Positions 11,901 through 24,406 of a stretch of 64,000 bases of DNA are shown in pieces. Below the pieces are notes generated by a model that searched no databases, was not told where the DNA came from, and saw only the letters and a list, made by a program, of their open reading frames with translations. A program made the position numbers and the translations under genes. The DNA is from Zingiber officinale (lineage: Eukaryota; Streptophyta; Magnoliopsida; Zingiberales; Zingiberaceae): assembly GCF_018446385.1 (NCBI RefSeq), contig NC_056005.1:45637461-45701460 (forward strand), given 5' to 3'. Each line of letters starts with the position of its first letter. The first letter of the stretch is position 1.

Positions 11901-14125
11901 TCTTTACTATACTTGACTCTGCCATAATCAATAATGCATGTAGTATAAAAGCAATTAAACAGTATAAAGACACGGTAGTCATATCATTGATCTTAGCATG
12001 TCCGATTCAGAATAACATAGATCTATAATATCTACAATCCTTTTTTGTTAAATTATGATCGATTGTTCTTGTCCACTTAACCAGTTACAATACCCTGGTT
12101 AATCTTAATTTTAGTGCCACTTTGAAAATAAAAAGATAAGAATAATTATGTACAGTGATCCCCCTATAAGGCAGTGGTTAATAATCAAATATAATCAATT
12201 GAAGTTTCAAAAAATGGTTTAAACTTTTCAAGTATGGGTTGAATTGGTGAAACCAACCAGTAACAAAGTCTAACCTAATACAAGTTAGAGCATATAACTT
12301 GTAGGCACAATATACCAGTTAATTTAAACATTTAATTTGTTTTGTAGGGTCATTGTGTGGTCTAGAATGGTATACTACTTAAACTTGAGTGAAGTTTCTT
12401 AACAATCAGTTATTAAAAAGCCATGGTTGGATTAGTATTTGATTTTTTCTAGCATCAAAATGAGACTATGAAGCTTTTATTCTTACTTGCTTCATCTAAG
12501 ATACATTAACAAAAGTAATAGCCTTATAAGTGTCAATGAACCATAGTTATCTATTAGCTAATTTTGTAAGTGCATTATAGATGCTAGTATAACTAAAACA
12601 AGATATTTTCTAATCTCAACTTCTAGACAATGAAGCTTTAATTGCAGTTAAAGCTTGTGGAGAACATTGTTTTGTCCAATTCTAATAACGATGATGCTAA
12701 AGTTCCTTTTTTATTTGCAGTACAGTAAGAAATACTTCATATTCTGGCCCTGCTTTGACCGCACAATGGCTTTCAGTTTTTTATACTTTAAAGTCAATGA
12801 CAATGCAAAGAAGCTTCAAGGCATAAAGAATGAAAGATAAGACATGCAAAAATCTTGTGAATCCAGATCCCAGATCAGCATGAACATTCAATTGTTAGAT
12901 AATCATTCAAACAGTTTCTCCTAAGGCAGTTGTATAGTTATGAAGAAGTTCCATTAGCAATTAACCTTTCTTCAGCAATGTTATCGGCATAGAATATGAA
13001 AATAATTCCAAAGAAGATTATACTCAAGTATGCCCAGCTTGGAAACTGAAACTTAACAATACTATCAGAAGCTGAACCCTGCAGCCAATCAATTAAAAAT
13101 ACACATTAACAGATCAAACCAAAACACAACTTTAGGTTTAATTTGGTGGAAATATCACACAAAAAGAACAAGATTGTTTTATCTAAAGGCATACATGTAA
13201 TTTCTTCAATTACACTTACTAATATTGTGTCCCACATGGCAAGAGGAAAAAGAAAGCATGTTGCAAAAGCAACACTCATTGTGTGAAGTCTCCTTTTAAG
13301 CTGATTCTACAATAAAAATTAATAAGGGATTAGCTATAATGAAATTCTCCGACTTCTACTTCGTACTTAAAATCAATGAAGCATTTAAATTCTACTTGAG
13401 AGAATAGAAGAAAAGTTTTCTAATAAAAATGATAAATGGTTTTTCAATGAAGATTGCAAGAAAGTTTCCATTCAAACAGCATAGATTCAGTGTTTCATAT
13501 CTGGCCCCTTTGGTGAAGGAATTCAAATGTACACATGGGGTACTGAACTAAAGATACTACGGAGTGGAAAAGGTTTATACAATCTAGTAAAAAAGTTGTC
13601 TACGAATTTGCAAATGGAAAACACCAAAAATATTGATCACTCGACAGAAAACTATGATAATCGTGATAACCAACATCAAAAAATCACATTTATTATATTC
13701 AACACCTTGTACTTGGCAACCTCCTCGCTAACTTCCTTAAGATCGCCCTTTGTGAATATCAATCCCACATTCCCCTGAATCAGTTAAGGATAATTACTAA
13801 ATAGCTAAATGATCGATTCATGGAGGAACTAAAGATGAGGAAATGGGAAATGGCGAAGAGTGCGTACGACGAGAAGGGGGAGGAGGTTGAGGAAGTCCTT
13901 GTTGCCGGTCTTCTCGGTGTGGAAGCGGATGCAGCGGCGGATGAGGGTGTTCTTGCCCATGAGGATGACGGAGTCGCCGCGGAGGCCCCTGCGGATGCTT
14001 TGGAGCTGGTTGGACCCAACATTGTCGGCGGCGGTGATTAGGACCTTCCCGTACTCGTCCAGAAGCGAGCACAACCTCTTGTCGTAGCGGACCTTCTTCT
14101 CCGCTTTCGAGAGCTTCACCACCAT
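8991..14125 (-). CDS. candidate chimeric gene: P0 (uL10) N-terminus fused to a membrane protein
   Basis: Six exons can be read on the minus strand: 14125-13868, 13774-13706, 13300-13220, 13078-12966, 11735-11605 and 9103-8991. All introns are GT..AG and all phases agree (0,0,0,2,1). The sum is 765 bases, 254 residues plus stop. Residues 1-109 are the N-terminal rRNA-binding part of ribosomal stalk protein P0 ([11 protein letters not shown].., [25 protein letters not shown]). The P0 P1/P2-binding helices and acidic tail are missing. Residues 110-254 come from a protein I do not recognise, with four hydrophobic segments (about 118-136, 150-167, 186-200, 203-217) and a polar tail ending QMSPLPS. 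The second intron (donor GTGTTG) joins the two sources and is the weakest link. It lies wholly inside the inner CACTA. Transcription is unproven; without it these are two pseudogene fragments. Confidence 0.55.
9236..9345 (+). repeat. fragment of a common plant interspersed repeat
   Basis: Contains ATCATCATCATCAAGCC followed by 'ttattggggtcggctt' and 'cattgagctacg..aggttatatcactagt'. I remember this word order as a dispersed repeat in many plant genomes. No termini or target duplication were identified. Confidence 0.4.
9415..9644 (+). mobile_element. tRNA-derived SINE with 16-bp target duplication
   Basis: The body 9431-9628 is flanked by AAGAAGAGTAAGGTGC (9415-9430) and AAGAAGTGTAAGGTGC (9629-9644), a 16-base direct repeat with one mismatch. 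Near the left end are an A-box-like TTGACGCAATTGG and, about 50 bases on, a B-box-like GAGGTCAATTCC, the two internal promoter boxes of RNA polymerase III. Length (198 bp), boxes and target duplication fit a tRNA-derived SINE. It lies in the large last intron of the captured membrane-protein exons. Confidence 0.7.
10164..11249 (-). mobile_element. copia solo LTR with CCTAT target duplication
   Basis: It begins TGTAGGACCGTGATCG and ends CGCACCAACA, with CCTAT on both sides (10159-10163 and 11250-11254). No internal region or second LTR is present, so this is a solo LTR left by LTR-LTR recombination. It is related to the LTRs at 566 and 40126 (same G-run/GTGAAT start, GGGCGCCTGG blocks). The strand is inferred from element C, whose LTR has the same TGTAGG..CAACA reading when the element is on the minus strand. 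Open frames inside it (for example 10117-10746) are not genes. Confidence 0.8.
10938..11152. repeat. about five tandem 42-bp units inside the solo LTR
   Basis: Units follow the pattern 'gccag(a/c)..tccggtcagcccgtcgacc...ctggacttctcg'. About five copies alternate between two versions (GCCAGCTATCCGG and GCCAGACGTCCGG). The decayed LTR at 1490-1740 keeps traces of the same array. Confidence 0.7.
13706..14125 (-). pseudogene. RPP0: ribosomal protein P0 (uL10) fragment, exons 1-2
   Basis: Exon 1 (14125-13868) encodes 86 residues and exon 2 (13774-13706) encodes 23, with a 93-base intron (GTACGC..TTCAG) containing a TTAACTGAT branch-like site. The translation matches plant 60S acidic P0 almost residue for residue to [11 protein letters not shown], then stops at an AAG|GTG boundary. 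The full protein is about 320 residues and forms the base of the ribosomal stalk with P1/P2. Here only its 28S-binding N-terminal third is kept, still open and without stop codons. A CT-rich leader precedes the ATG (14126-14340). Confidence 0.85.
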
Positions 14126-14365
14126 CTCGATCTAGCTCCGGGCGACGTAATGGGAGATGGAGAAAGGACAGAGATGGAGGGACAAAGAGTCCGAGCCGCC
14201 CTTTGCGCTGCGATTCACCCCGGAGCGCGATTAGCAGCAAGGGAGATTAGCAGGACGCGATTAGCAGCAAGAGAAATGGGGCGGCCATCCTTTTGCCGGT
14301 CATAGTGAAGGGAAGGAGGAGCGAGCGACCTCGGATGGGGATTTGAGAGAGGAGATCCCCATCTC

Positions 14366-14734
14366 TCAGATCAGCGGTGAGCTCCTCGTGGATGCATGTG
14401 GCTTCCTGGTGGGAGCGGCCGGGAAGTGAGTGCGAGAAGTGGAAGGACTGCCCCCATCCCCACTAGTAGATGTCTGTGACGAGGTTGTAGAAGGTGTCGA
14501 CGAAGGCAGGGACGTTATCTTCGTCGGGCGCGGCGACAATGCCCTCCTTGGAGCGGAGAAAGAAGGACAAGTACTGATGTACTTGTCCTGCACCTTATCC
14601 TGCATGATCAATCTCATCTTAAGGTTCACTGCCCGCTTGCCTTTCACTTCCGCCGAGCCCATCACCCACACGAACCAGTAGACCGCGATAGCGCCGACGA
14701 CGGCCGTCGTCCACATCGCCGTCAAGAGATCCAT
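14366..14734 (-). pseudogene. SMT2: sterol C-24 methyltransferase 2 5' fragment, broken
   Basis: From ATG at 14734 the minus strand encodes MDLLTAMWTTAVVGAIAVYW, the membrane anchor of plant SMT2, then GKRAVNLKM and KVQDKY. A frame slip follows at KVQDKY. The next frame gives YLSFFLRSKE and then VPAFVDTFYNLVTDIY, where a TAG (14463-14465) replaces the Glu of the usual YEWGWGQSFHF. Homology ends near 14366 (HEELTADL). SMT2 adds the second methyl group at C-24 in sitosterol synthesis in the ER. Only about 120 of some 360 residues are present and the methyltransferase motifs are absent, so it is non-functional. It lies upstream of the P0 leader on the same strand, as captured cargo. Confidence 0.8.
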
Positions 14735-14854
14735 TGCTCGTCTTTCAAATGGTATCTCCTAAAAGGAGGATGCAGAGGATTAGGGTTTCGATTTATTGTG
14801 GGTGAGGAGAAGCCCAAAAGAAAGGGCGCTACGAAAGTCCGCCAAAATTTTGGT

Positions 14855-15074
14855 TCATAGACACCGGTTTTAAAAATCACGGTTAAAATCGATGTCTATT
14901 AATGAAAAAAAGGCGCTCATAGACATCGGCTAAAAAAACCAATGTCTATGAGCGAAAATCTGCGCTTATAGACACCGGTTTTTGGAAAAACCGGTGTAAA
15001 ATACTCAAAGACATCGGTTTTTGCTTAAAACCGTTGTTGTTCCACTGATGTCTATGAGGGTTTTTGTTGTAGTG
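14855..15074 (-). repeat. right subterminal repeats of inner CACTA
   Basis: Five or more copies of ATAGACACCGGTTTT-like and ACATCGGTTTTT-like words in both orientations, ending in TTTTTGTTGTAGTG, the inverted terminal repeat. Confidence 0.75.
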
Positions 15075-15167
15075 ACGATCTTCTCCTCTCCTCACATGTT
15101 TTTGTCTTCCACCTCTCTCGACGAACCCCTCTCCTCAAAATCCCTTCTCACTCTTCGATCTCACCTC

Positions 15168-15305
15168 ATGGCGGTGTTATAGATCTTCACTCCTTTCTCA
15201 CCAATCATCTCTGCCAAGCTCCAAGCCGTCGTCCTCTTCAACATCTATGACTGCTACATCCGTTGCCCCGACCAGGCCAACTGTGTGATTGGAACCCTCC
15301 TTGGC
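15168..15305 (+). pseudogene. eIF3f exon-1 fragment
   Basis: The frame from ATG 15168 reads AVL, a TAG stop, then IFTPFSPIISAKLQAVVLFN and IYDCYIRCPDQANCVIGTLLG. This matches the start of the MPN domain of plant eukaryotic initiation factor 3 subunit F, where the common reading is VLFNICDCYVRRPDQAERVIGTLLG. Homology stops abruptly after LLG. eIF3f is a subunit of the translation initiation factor 3 complex; with about 40 of some 290 residues and an early stop, this copy cannot work. A CT-rich leader upstream is split by the inner CACTA (6840-7001 and 15078-15167), so the fragment was present before that insertion. Confidence 0.75.
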
Positions 15306-16282
15306 CGATCGCTCTCCTGCTGAGTGATCTTCCTTAGCCGACTTCTCTCTTCTGTGGCTTGGTAGGTTACTCATCGGGTTCCTTGTAGCTTTTTGGTAAT
15401 TTTCGTCGTTCTCGATTCCTCATTTACAGTCGACTGTAATAGCCGGTCGCTTCGAGGAAAAAAGGACAAAATCACCTTTTTTTTTTTCTTTGTTTGTTAT
15501 TTATTTCTTTAGTTTTGTTTCTTTACGGTAAGAGTTTTCAAAAAATGGGTTCTTCAAGTCATGTAAAATCAACAGCTTTGCTTTGTCTGTGATCGGGGGC
15601 AGGTTAGTGCGAAGATAAGAGGCGCCTTTGATATGATTCCTGCCCTTTTTCTAGTGATTGACAAGGTTTAAACAATTGAAGAACTCATCTTTTTGGCACG
15701 GGGAAGAAGGATTGATTCAAGGTGATATGAAGTTAAATTTTCTCTTTCGTGTTCATTTCAGGCACGTGTAAATTAAGATCATAAAGCTATTGAAGTGGAG
15801 TGACTCTTCTCTCTTCTATAGGCATCTGGTTTATCAGTGAGAGATTTTTTTTATTTTCCCTGGCAAAAGGTACCATAACTAGTTGCTTTTGATAAGAACA
15901 GAAGTATGGCTTAGCAGAATATTTCATATCCAGTAAATCATGAAGGATCCTTTCCACTTCTTTACCCATCCTTCAGTATCAGCTGTTTTTGTATTTTAAA
16001 CTTTGAGTTCCTTGTACTCAGCTTGTTTCATGGATTTGCGATGTCAATGTACTAAATACTCATAAAAGGAACCATTTTCGAGATTTCAATGCTCTTGTTT
16101 TTTCAAAAGGAGTCTAGATCTTTGAAGAAAAACTACAACTAATGTTCATATGGAAGGATCGTACATCCTCAACTTGTTGTACCAAGATTATTGATTTGTT
16201 TCATCATCCTTGATTTTACATTGGAAATATTTCATCCTTTTCCTAATTCTCCCTCTATCTCATGCAGATTTTAATTGCCTAA
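15306..16282 (+). other. leader/intron-like DNA between eIF3f and SPX fragments
   Basis: T-rich, intron-like DNA without recognised coding. CAG-ending pyrimidine tracts at about 15760 (TTTCAG|GCACGTG) and 16267 (CATGCAG|ATTTTAATTG) suggest 5' UTR introns of the SPX-type gene that follows. A minus-strand frame at 15787-15969 is open for 60 codons but has no recognisable content. Confidence 0.4.
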
Positions 16283-16342
16283 ATGGTTAACTTTGGGAAG
16301 AAATTGATGGCTAATGGAGTTCAAGAATGGGAGAAGTATACA
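16283..16342 (+). pseudogene. first 20 codons of an SPX-domain protein, cut by E1
   Basis: ATG 16283 begins MVNFGKKLMANGVQEWEKYT. The opening MVNFGKKLMA..QEW is characteristic of plant SPX-domain membrane proteins of the SPX-MFS (vacuolar phosphate transporter) type, where the SPX domain senses inositol pyrophosphates. A splice acceptor lies 16 bases upstream. The retrotransposon LTR of E1 starts at the next base (16343), so the gene is interrupted after codon 20. Any remaining part would be beyond the window. It may be a genuine gene or a further captured fragment of the outer CACTA. Confidence 0.6.
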
Positions 16343-20170
<3,828 letters not shown>

Positions 20171-20177
20171 ATTTATT

Positions 20178-20190
20178 TGGTATCAAAGCC
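20178..20190 (+). other. E1 primer-binding site
   Basis: TGGTATCAAAGCC, one base from the complement of the initiator-Met tRNA 3' end, eight bases after the LTR. Confidence 0.75.
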
Positions 20191-20415
20191 AAGTTTTGCG
20201 ATATAATCTGGGTATTTTCAGATTTATATGGATTTCCGTCAAATTTCATGTTTTAGCATTCTGAGGTATTCTTTGACGAGGTAATATTTGGGGATTTGGC
20301 GGCGACGGAACATCTCCAGATGACAAATAGGTATGATGATTAATTTTATAATTTTGGTACCCGTAGTAATACCTGGGTAATAATTTAACAGATATGAAGC
20401 GATATACATGTTCCC
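20191..20415 (+). other. E1 untranslated leader
   Basis: Short leader between the primer site and the gag start. It matches the E4 leader at 46096-46480 in parts, for example 'gatttatatggatttccg' and 'ggtatgatg.tgattttataatt'. Confidence 0.5.
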
Positions 20416-22434
20416 ATGCCGAGACGTGGTGCAGGACGACCACGCAAGAGGGCGTTGGAATCCCTGGCGATGGAGTCATTAGAGAGGTTTACTGGGATTG
20501 AGCCTGTCGGTCAGGGACAAATTCCTCATGATACTGCGGGCGCGTCGGGCTCCCAGATTTTGACGGTTCCTTCTTCACAGGTACCCAACTTAACCATGCC
20601 CGTAGGACCCACCCTTACAACGTCCACTATACCACCAGCAGTACCACCTTTGGCATATCCGGCACCTCCTCCATCCGAGCCTACTACGGACCCAGCACCA
20701 CCGCCACCTGTGCCTGCTATTGCATACTCGACACCCGCACCAACAGTACCAATTGCTCCTTATCAGGTACCACCACCTACCGTACCTCGAGTCGCTCCTA
20801 CCTATATTGACCTTGCAGTGCCACCAACGGTACCTGCCTCGACTTATGTAGTAGCACCAGGGGTACCATTCCTATCTAATGGTACCACTTGTAGTACCAA
20901 CTCTAGTGGTTCCGTCAGTTTTCGCGGCGATCCCTATTTACCTTACTGATATGATTGCGACACAAGCTCGGATCCCAAGTTTGGCAGAGTCGGTGAAAAG
21001 CTGATTCACGCTATTATGAGGGGAGACCGATCCTAGCGTGGCTCAGTCTTGGATAGAGACTATGGAGTGGACTTTCTTTTATATGACTTGCTCTGAGTGG
21101 GAGAAAGCAGAGATGACTGCTTTCCATTTAGGGACGAGGTCGATATCTAGTGGAATACACAACGCTCAATCATAGGCGAGCAACACATCACCTGGGTGAG
21201 ATTTAGAGAGGCCTTTAAGAGTTAGTACTTTCCACAGTCATATCAGATGGCACACCATTAGGATTTTCTGAGCCATCGGTAGAATAATCGTACAGTGATG
21301 GAATATAATGCTGAATTTAATTAGTTAGCCAGATTTTGTCTAGAGTTAGTTGCTGAGGACAGGTCATGTATGTTTCAGTTGGTCCAGGGACTTGATGGAC
21401 ATCTTCAAGTAAAGATTGTAGGTTTTGGTAATTCATCTTATATAGAAGCATTGGATAGAGCCCTTATGATTGAGTTGGCTCAACAGAGCGAATATGGACA
21501 AAAAGGGGGTACATAGATCAGACTTCAGGACAGAACCAGCAGCCACAGGCTACCGGACAGCAACAGAGTAGTCGTAGTTGGTCGGGTCAGGGTACTTCTA
21601 GGGCATCTGGCCGACCTCAAAAGTCAGGGCAGTCTTCATCAGGACATTTCTGGTCTTCTCAGCAGAACCGGAAATAGCCCGCCAATGACATTCACTACAC
21701 CCGATGTGGGTCCAAAGATCACATCACATCAGCCTACTCCCTGGTACAATCAGTTTTCTATTATTACAAACTGTCTGGGCACATAAACCGAGATTGTTCA
21801 CTGAAGGCTCAGCATGTAGCTTCCAGGGTTTCTATTCAGGGATGACAGTTCAGTTAGACAGTGACTCAGTGAGGGGGGTAGAAAGCTCAATCTTCGCATC
21901 GCCAACTCAGGACAACCCCTCTTGCAGTAGCTGCATATGGCATGCTCAGACAGGAGCACTCGAGTGCCCATATGGTATCACAGAGTTCTGTTTTAGGACC
22001 TCAGTATCTGACACAGGGGCAGTATTAGTCGCAGCCTCAGCCATTGGTGCAGTATTAACTACAACCCCAGCCACTAGTTTAGTACCAGTTATAGCCTCAG
22101 CCACTAGTCCAGTATCAGCTGCAGCCACAGTCACTAGTTCAGTACCAGTCGCAGCCCAACCACCGGTCCAGTATCAGACGCAGTCCTCATACCCATCTCT
22201 AGCTTAGTATCCGGTACAACCTCAGTCGTAGGCTCAAGCTCAGGTGCAGCAGCCTCTGGTAGTATTACCACCTCCACCCCCGCTAGAGACTGGACGAATT
22301 CACACGATTACCAGAGAGGATGCACAGTGGACCGACGGATCCGTTTTCTATGGTACGGTCTTACTTTATGCGTTTTCTACTGATATGCTAATTGATACTG
22401 GTAGTTCGCATTCTTTTATTTCTCGTGCATTTAT
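20416..22434 (+). pseudogene. gag: E1 gag, decayed, with proline-rich N-terminus
   Basis: The frame starts MPRRGAGRPRKRALESLAME and is open for 177 codons (to 20949), with a Pro/Thr/Ala-rich segment typical of Tekay gag N-termini. The gag core follows in broken frames (WIETMEWTFFYMTCSEWEKAE near 21050). The zinc knuckle near 21755-21800 reads FYYYKLSGHINRDC: both leading Cys of CX2CX4HX4C are lost (Phe and Tyr). A Gln/Pro-type repeat stretch lies at 21990-22230. The protease active site DTGSSHSFISRAF is intact at about 22395-22433, where a solo LTR interrupts it. Many stops make the product non-functional. Confidence 0.75.
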
Positions 22435-24406
22435 TGTTAGTTAGAGCCCTAGAACCAATCATTTGATGATTGTATGAACTCATTGTATCATATTCTTGTA
22501 TATTAATAAAGACATTTGTTTGGTTATTATACTTATTTGTATTAGTGCCAAATAGACTAAGTATAATAGCGTCCTTGAGTAGAAGGTTCATACCTATATC
22601 AATCGATTAGTTGAATCGATAGTGAGATGATATAGGGAACACTACTCTAAATCATTCCTAGTCGAGTATTAACATTCAGGGACAATGTTAATGCAATAAA
22701 ACTAGCATGTAGGTCAGCTCGATGACTTGATCTCACAAGTCATGGATATAGAGATATCAAGCTGACACATGGGTATACATTGGAGAATGTATGAATGACC
22801 CGCCGTGAGAAAGTATCATGGATCGTTATACGAGTGTTATATACTTTCTCACGTGACTATTAGTATGACTATTAGTCCTTAGACCGAAGTCACGATCCCT
22901 ACATAAGGAGTTATGTACTTTGGTTTCATCAAACGTCACCCGTAACTTAAAGGCGATTACCGGGTATGTAACAAATTATGCAGAGGGATGTGAGTGATGT
23001 AGATGGGATCTATCCCTCCCATATGACGGGAGCGACATCAAAATTCTTGATAGAGTTAGACCACGAAGTGCATGACCATGCCCAAATGAGTCAACATTAG
23101 ATGTTGAGCTCATTTGATCGAGTGAGTCTACTTGGAGTTCAAGATTTAGATTGATTAGAGGATGACACGGTCTATGCCTCATATTGATCAATCTAGATGT
23201 CTACGATAGAAGGATAATGTCACATATTTTGTGAGGAGTCACAATTGGTAGTCACAAGGTGATGTCGGATCTCGACATTCTTGTAACTTGGGTAGTAATG
23301 ATGTGTTGCTAGATACCGCTCATTACTTATGCTCCTAAATGGGTTTAGGGCATTGCCAAAGTTACAAGAACCTATAGGGTCACACACTAAGGACAATTAG
23401 ATGGAGATTTGGTTCATATGATGAACTAAGAGGATTAGATTCATTTGATGAATCATATTGGATTAAGAGTAATCCAAATTGGGCTAATTGAGTTGGACTC
23501 AAGTTGATTCATGTATTCAATGAGTCTAATTTAGATTATGACTCATTAAATCAACTTAATTTAATGAATTAGATTCATTATATTAAGTTGGCTTGAATCA
23601 TATGGTTGGATTAGATCAACCATGAGAGAGATTTGATCAAGTTTGACTTGATTTGAGAGGAAGAGAAAAAGTCATGTTTGACTTGACTTTTTGCCACATC
23701 ACTAGTGAGTTGACAAGATGTGGACCAATAGAATTGCTCCGCATCATCAATGTGTGCCACCTCATGGAGGTTACAAGCTTCCATAGCATTTAATGTGGCC
23801 GGCCCACATTAAATGAGGAGGTTACATTTGTTGCCATGTCATTTAGTGAGGTGGCAAGATGTGGACCAATAGTGTTGATCCACATCATCCTAGAGTGCCA
23901 CCTCATGGGGGTTACAACTCTTAATGGTCTCCACATTAATTGGAATTAATGTGGGGGTTACACCTCCTAGAAGGTGGCCGGCCACTTGAATGTGGTGAAC
24001 AATTTTCATTTTTGAAAATTGATTATATCATTCATTCCTTCTTCTTCCTCCTTGAGTTCTTCTTGCACTCTCCCTCTCCTCCTTCCTTGGCCGAACCACA
24101 TAGGTGCTAGCACACCTTGGTTTTTGGTCACCTCCATCTAGTGTGTCCGTGTGGATACTTCTAGAGGACCGTGCGCTTGACGGTCTTGAGATCCGGCAAC
24201 ATTTGGACGAGCGGGATTCGCGTGGGGCGCGCATCAAGGGTAATGATCTTAACTTTAGTGTAGATCTAAAGTTTTTACAAACTCGTACAAGAAAAGGTTT
24301 TTCGAAAAATTTTGTTTACGAATCTTTGCACGAGATCCATGGCTTTGGGTGACTCGGGGTTTCCGCGACGCGAAAAAGCGATTTTCGCGGCCCGAAGAAC
24401 CCAACA
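22435..24406. mobile_element. solo LTR in E1 protease, TTTAT target duplication
   Basis: A 1,972-bp unit begins TGTTAGTTAGAGCCC and ends GAACCCAACA, flanked by TTTAT (22430-22434 and 24407-24411). It splits the E1 protease frame just after DTGSSHSFISRAFI; the E1 sequence continues on the other side. No primer site, polypurine tract or coding is inside, so it is a solo LTR of a different family from any other in the window. The opening AGAGCCCTAGAACCAAT..TTTGATGATTGTAT suggests a copia element. Open frames inside (22976-23191, 24104-24352) are not genes. Confidence 0.8.

Larger units (their letters stand above)
8991..13300 (-). pseudogene. four captured exons of an unidentified multi-pass membrane protein
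   Basis: Exons at 13300-13220, 13078-12966, 11735-11605 and 9103-8991 are joined by introns whose phases fit exactly, and every codon is open to the TGA at 8991-8993. The protein piece has four hydrophobic spans ([65 protein letters not shown]). It ends in a short polar tail rich in Gln, Glu and Ser. I cannot name the family. The spans look like the C-terminal half of a transporter-like protein in an internal membrane, but that is only hydropathy. The last intron (9104-11604) has been enlarged by a SINE and a solo LTR. Confidence 0.65.
7002..15074. mobile_element. inner CACTA element carrying host gene fragments (Pack-CACTA)
   Basis: The termini are inverted repeats: the left CACTACAACAAAAACC continues TCATAGACATC, and the right end read backwards is the same for about 27 bases with one early mismatch. 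The 3-bp flanks agree (ACG at 6999-7001 and 15075-15077), the target duplication size known for CACTA elements. Subterminal regions (7002-7330, 14855-15074) are filled with GACATCGGTTTT / ACCGGTGTCTA copies in both orientations. No TnpA or TnpD transposase frame is seen over 8,073 bp, so it would need a helper. Its cargo, all on the minus strand, is an SMT2 fragment, P0 exons, membrane-protein exons and a small last exon. Confidence 0.85.

Noticed and set aside
13818..14240. 140-codon minus frame and plus frames over the P0 exon
   Set aside because: Shadows of the real P0 exon, which matches the family residue by residue in another frame.
15787..15969. 60-codon minus frame as a gene
   Set aside because: No recognised domain, no splice or start context, and it lies in intron-like DNA.
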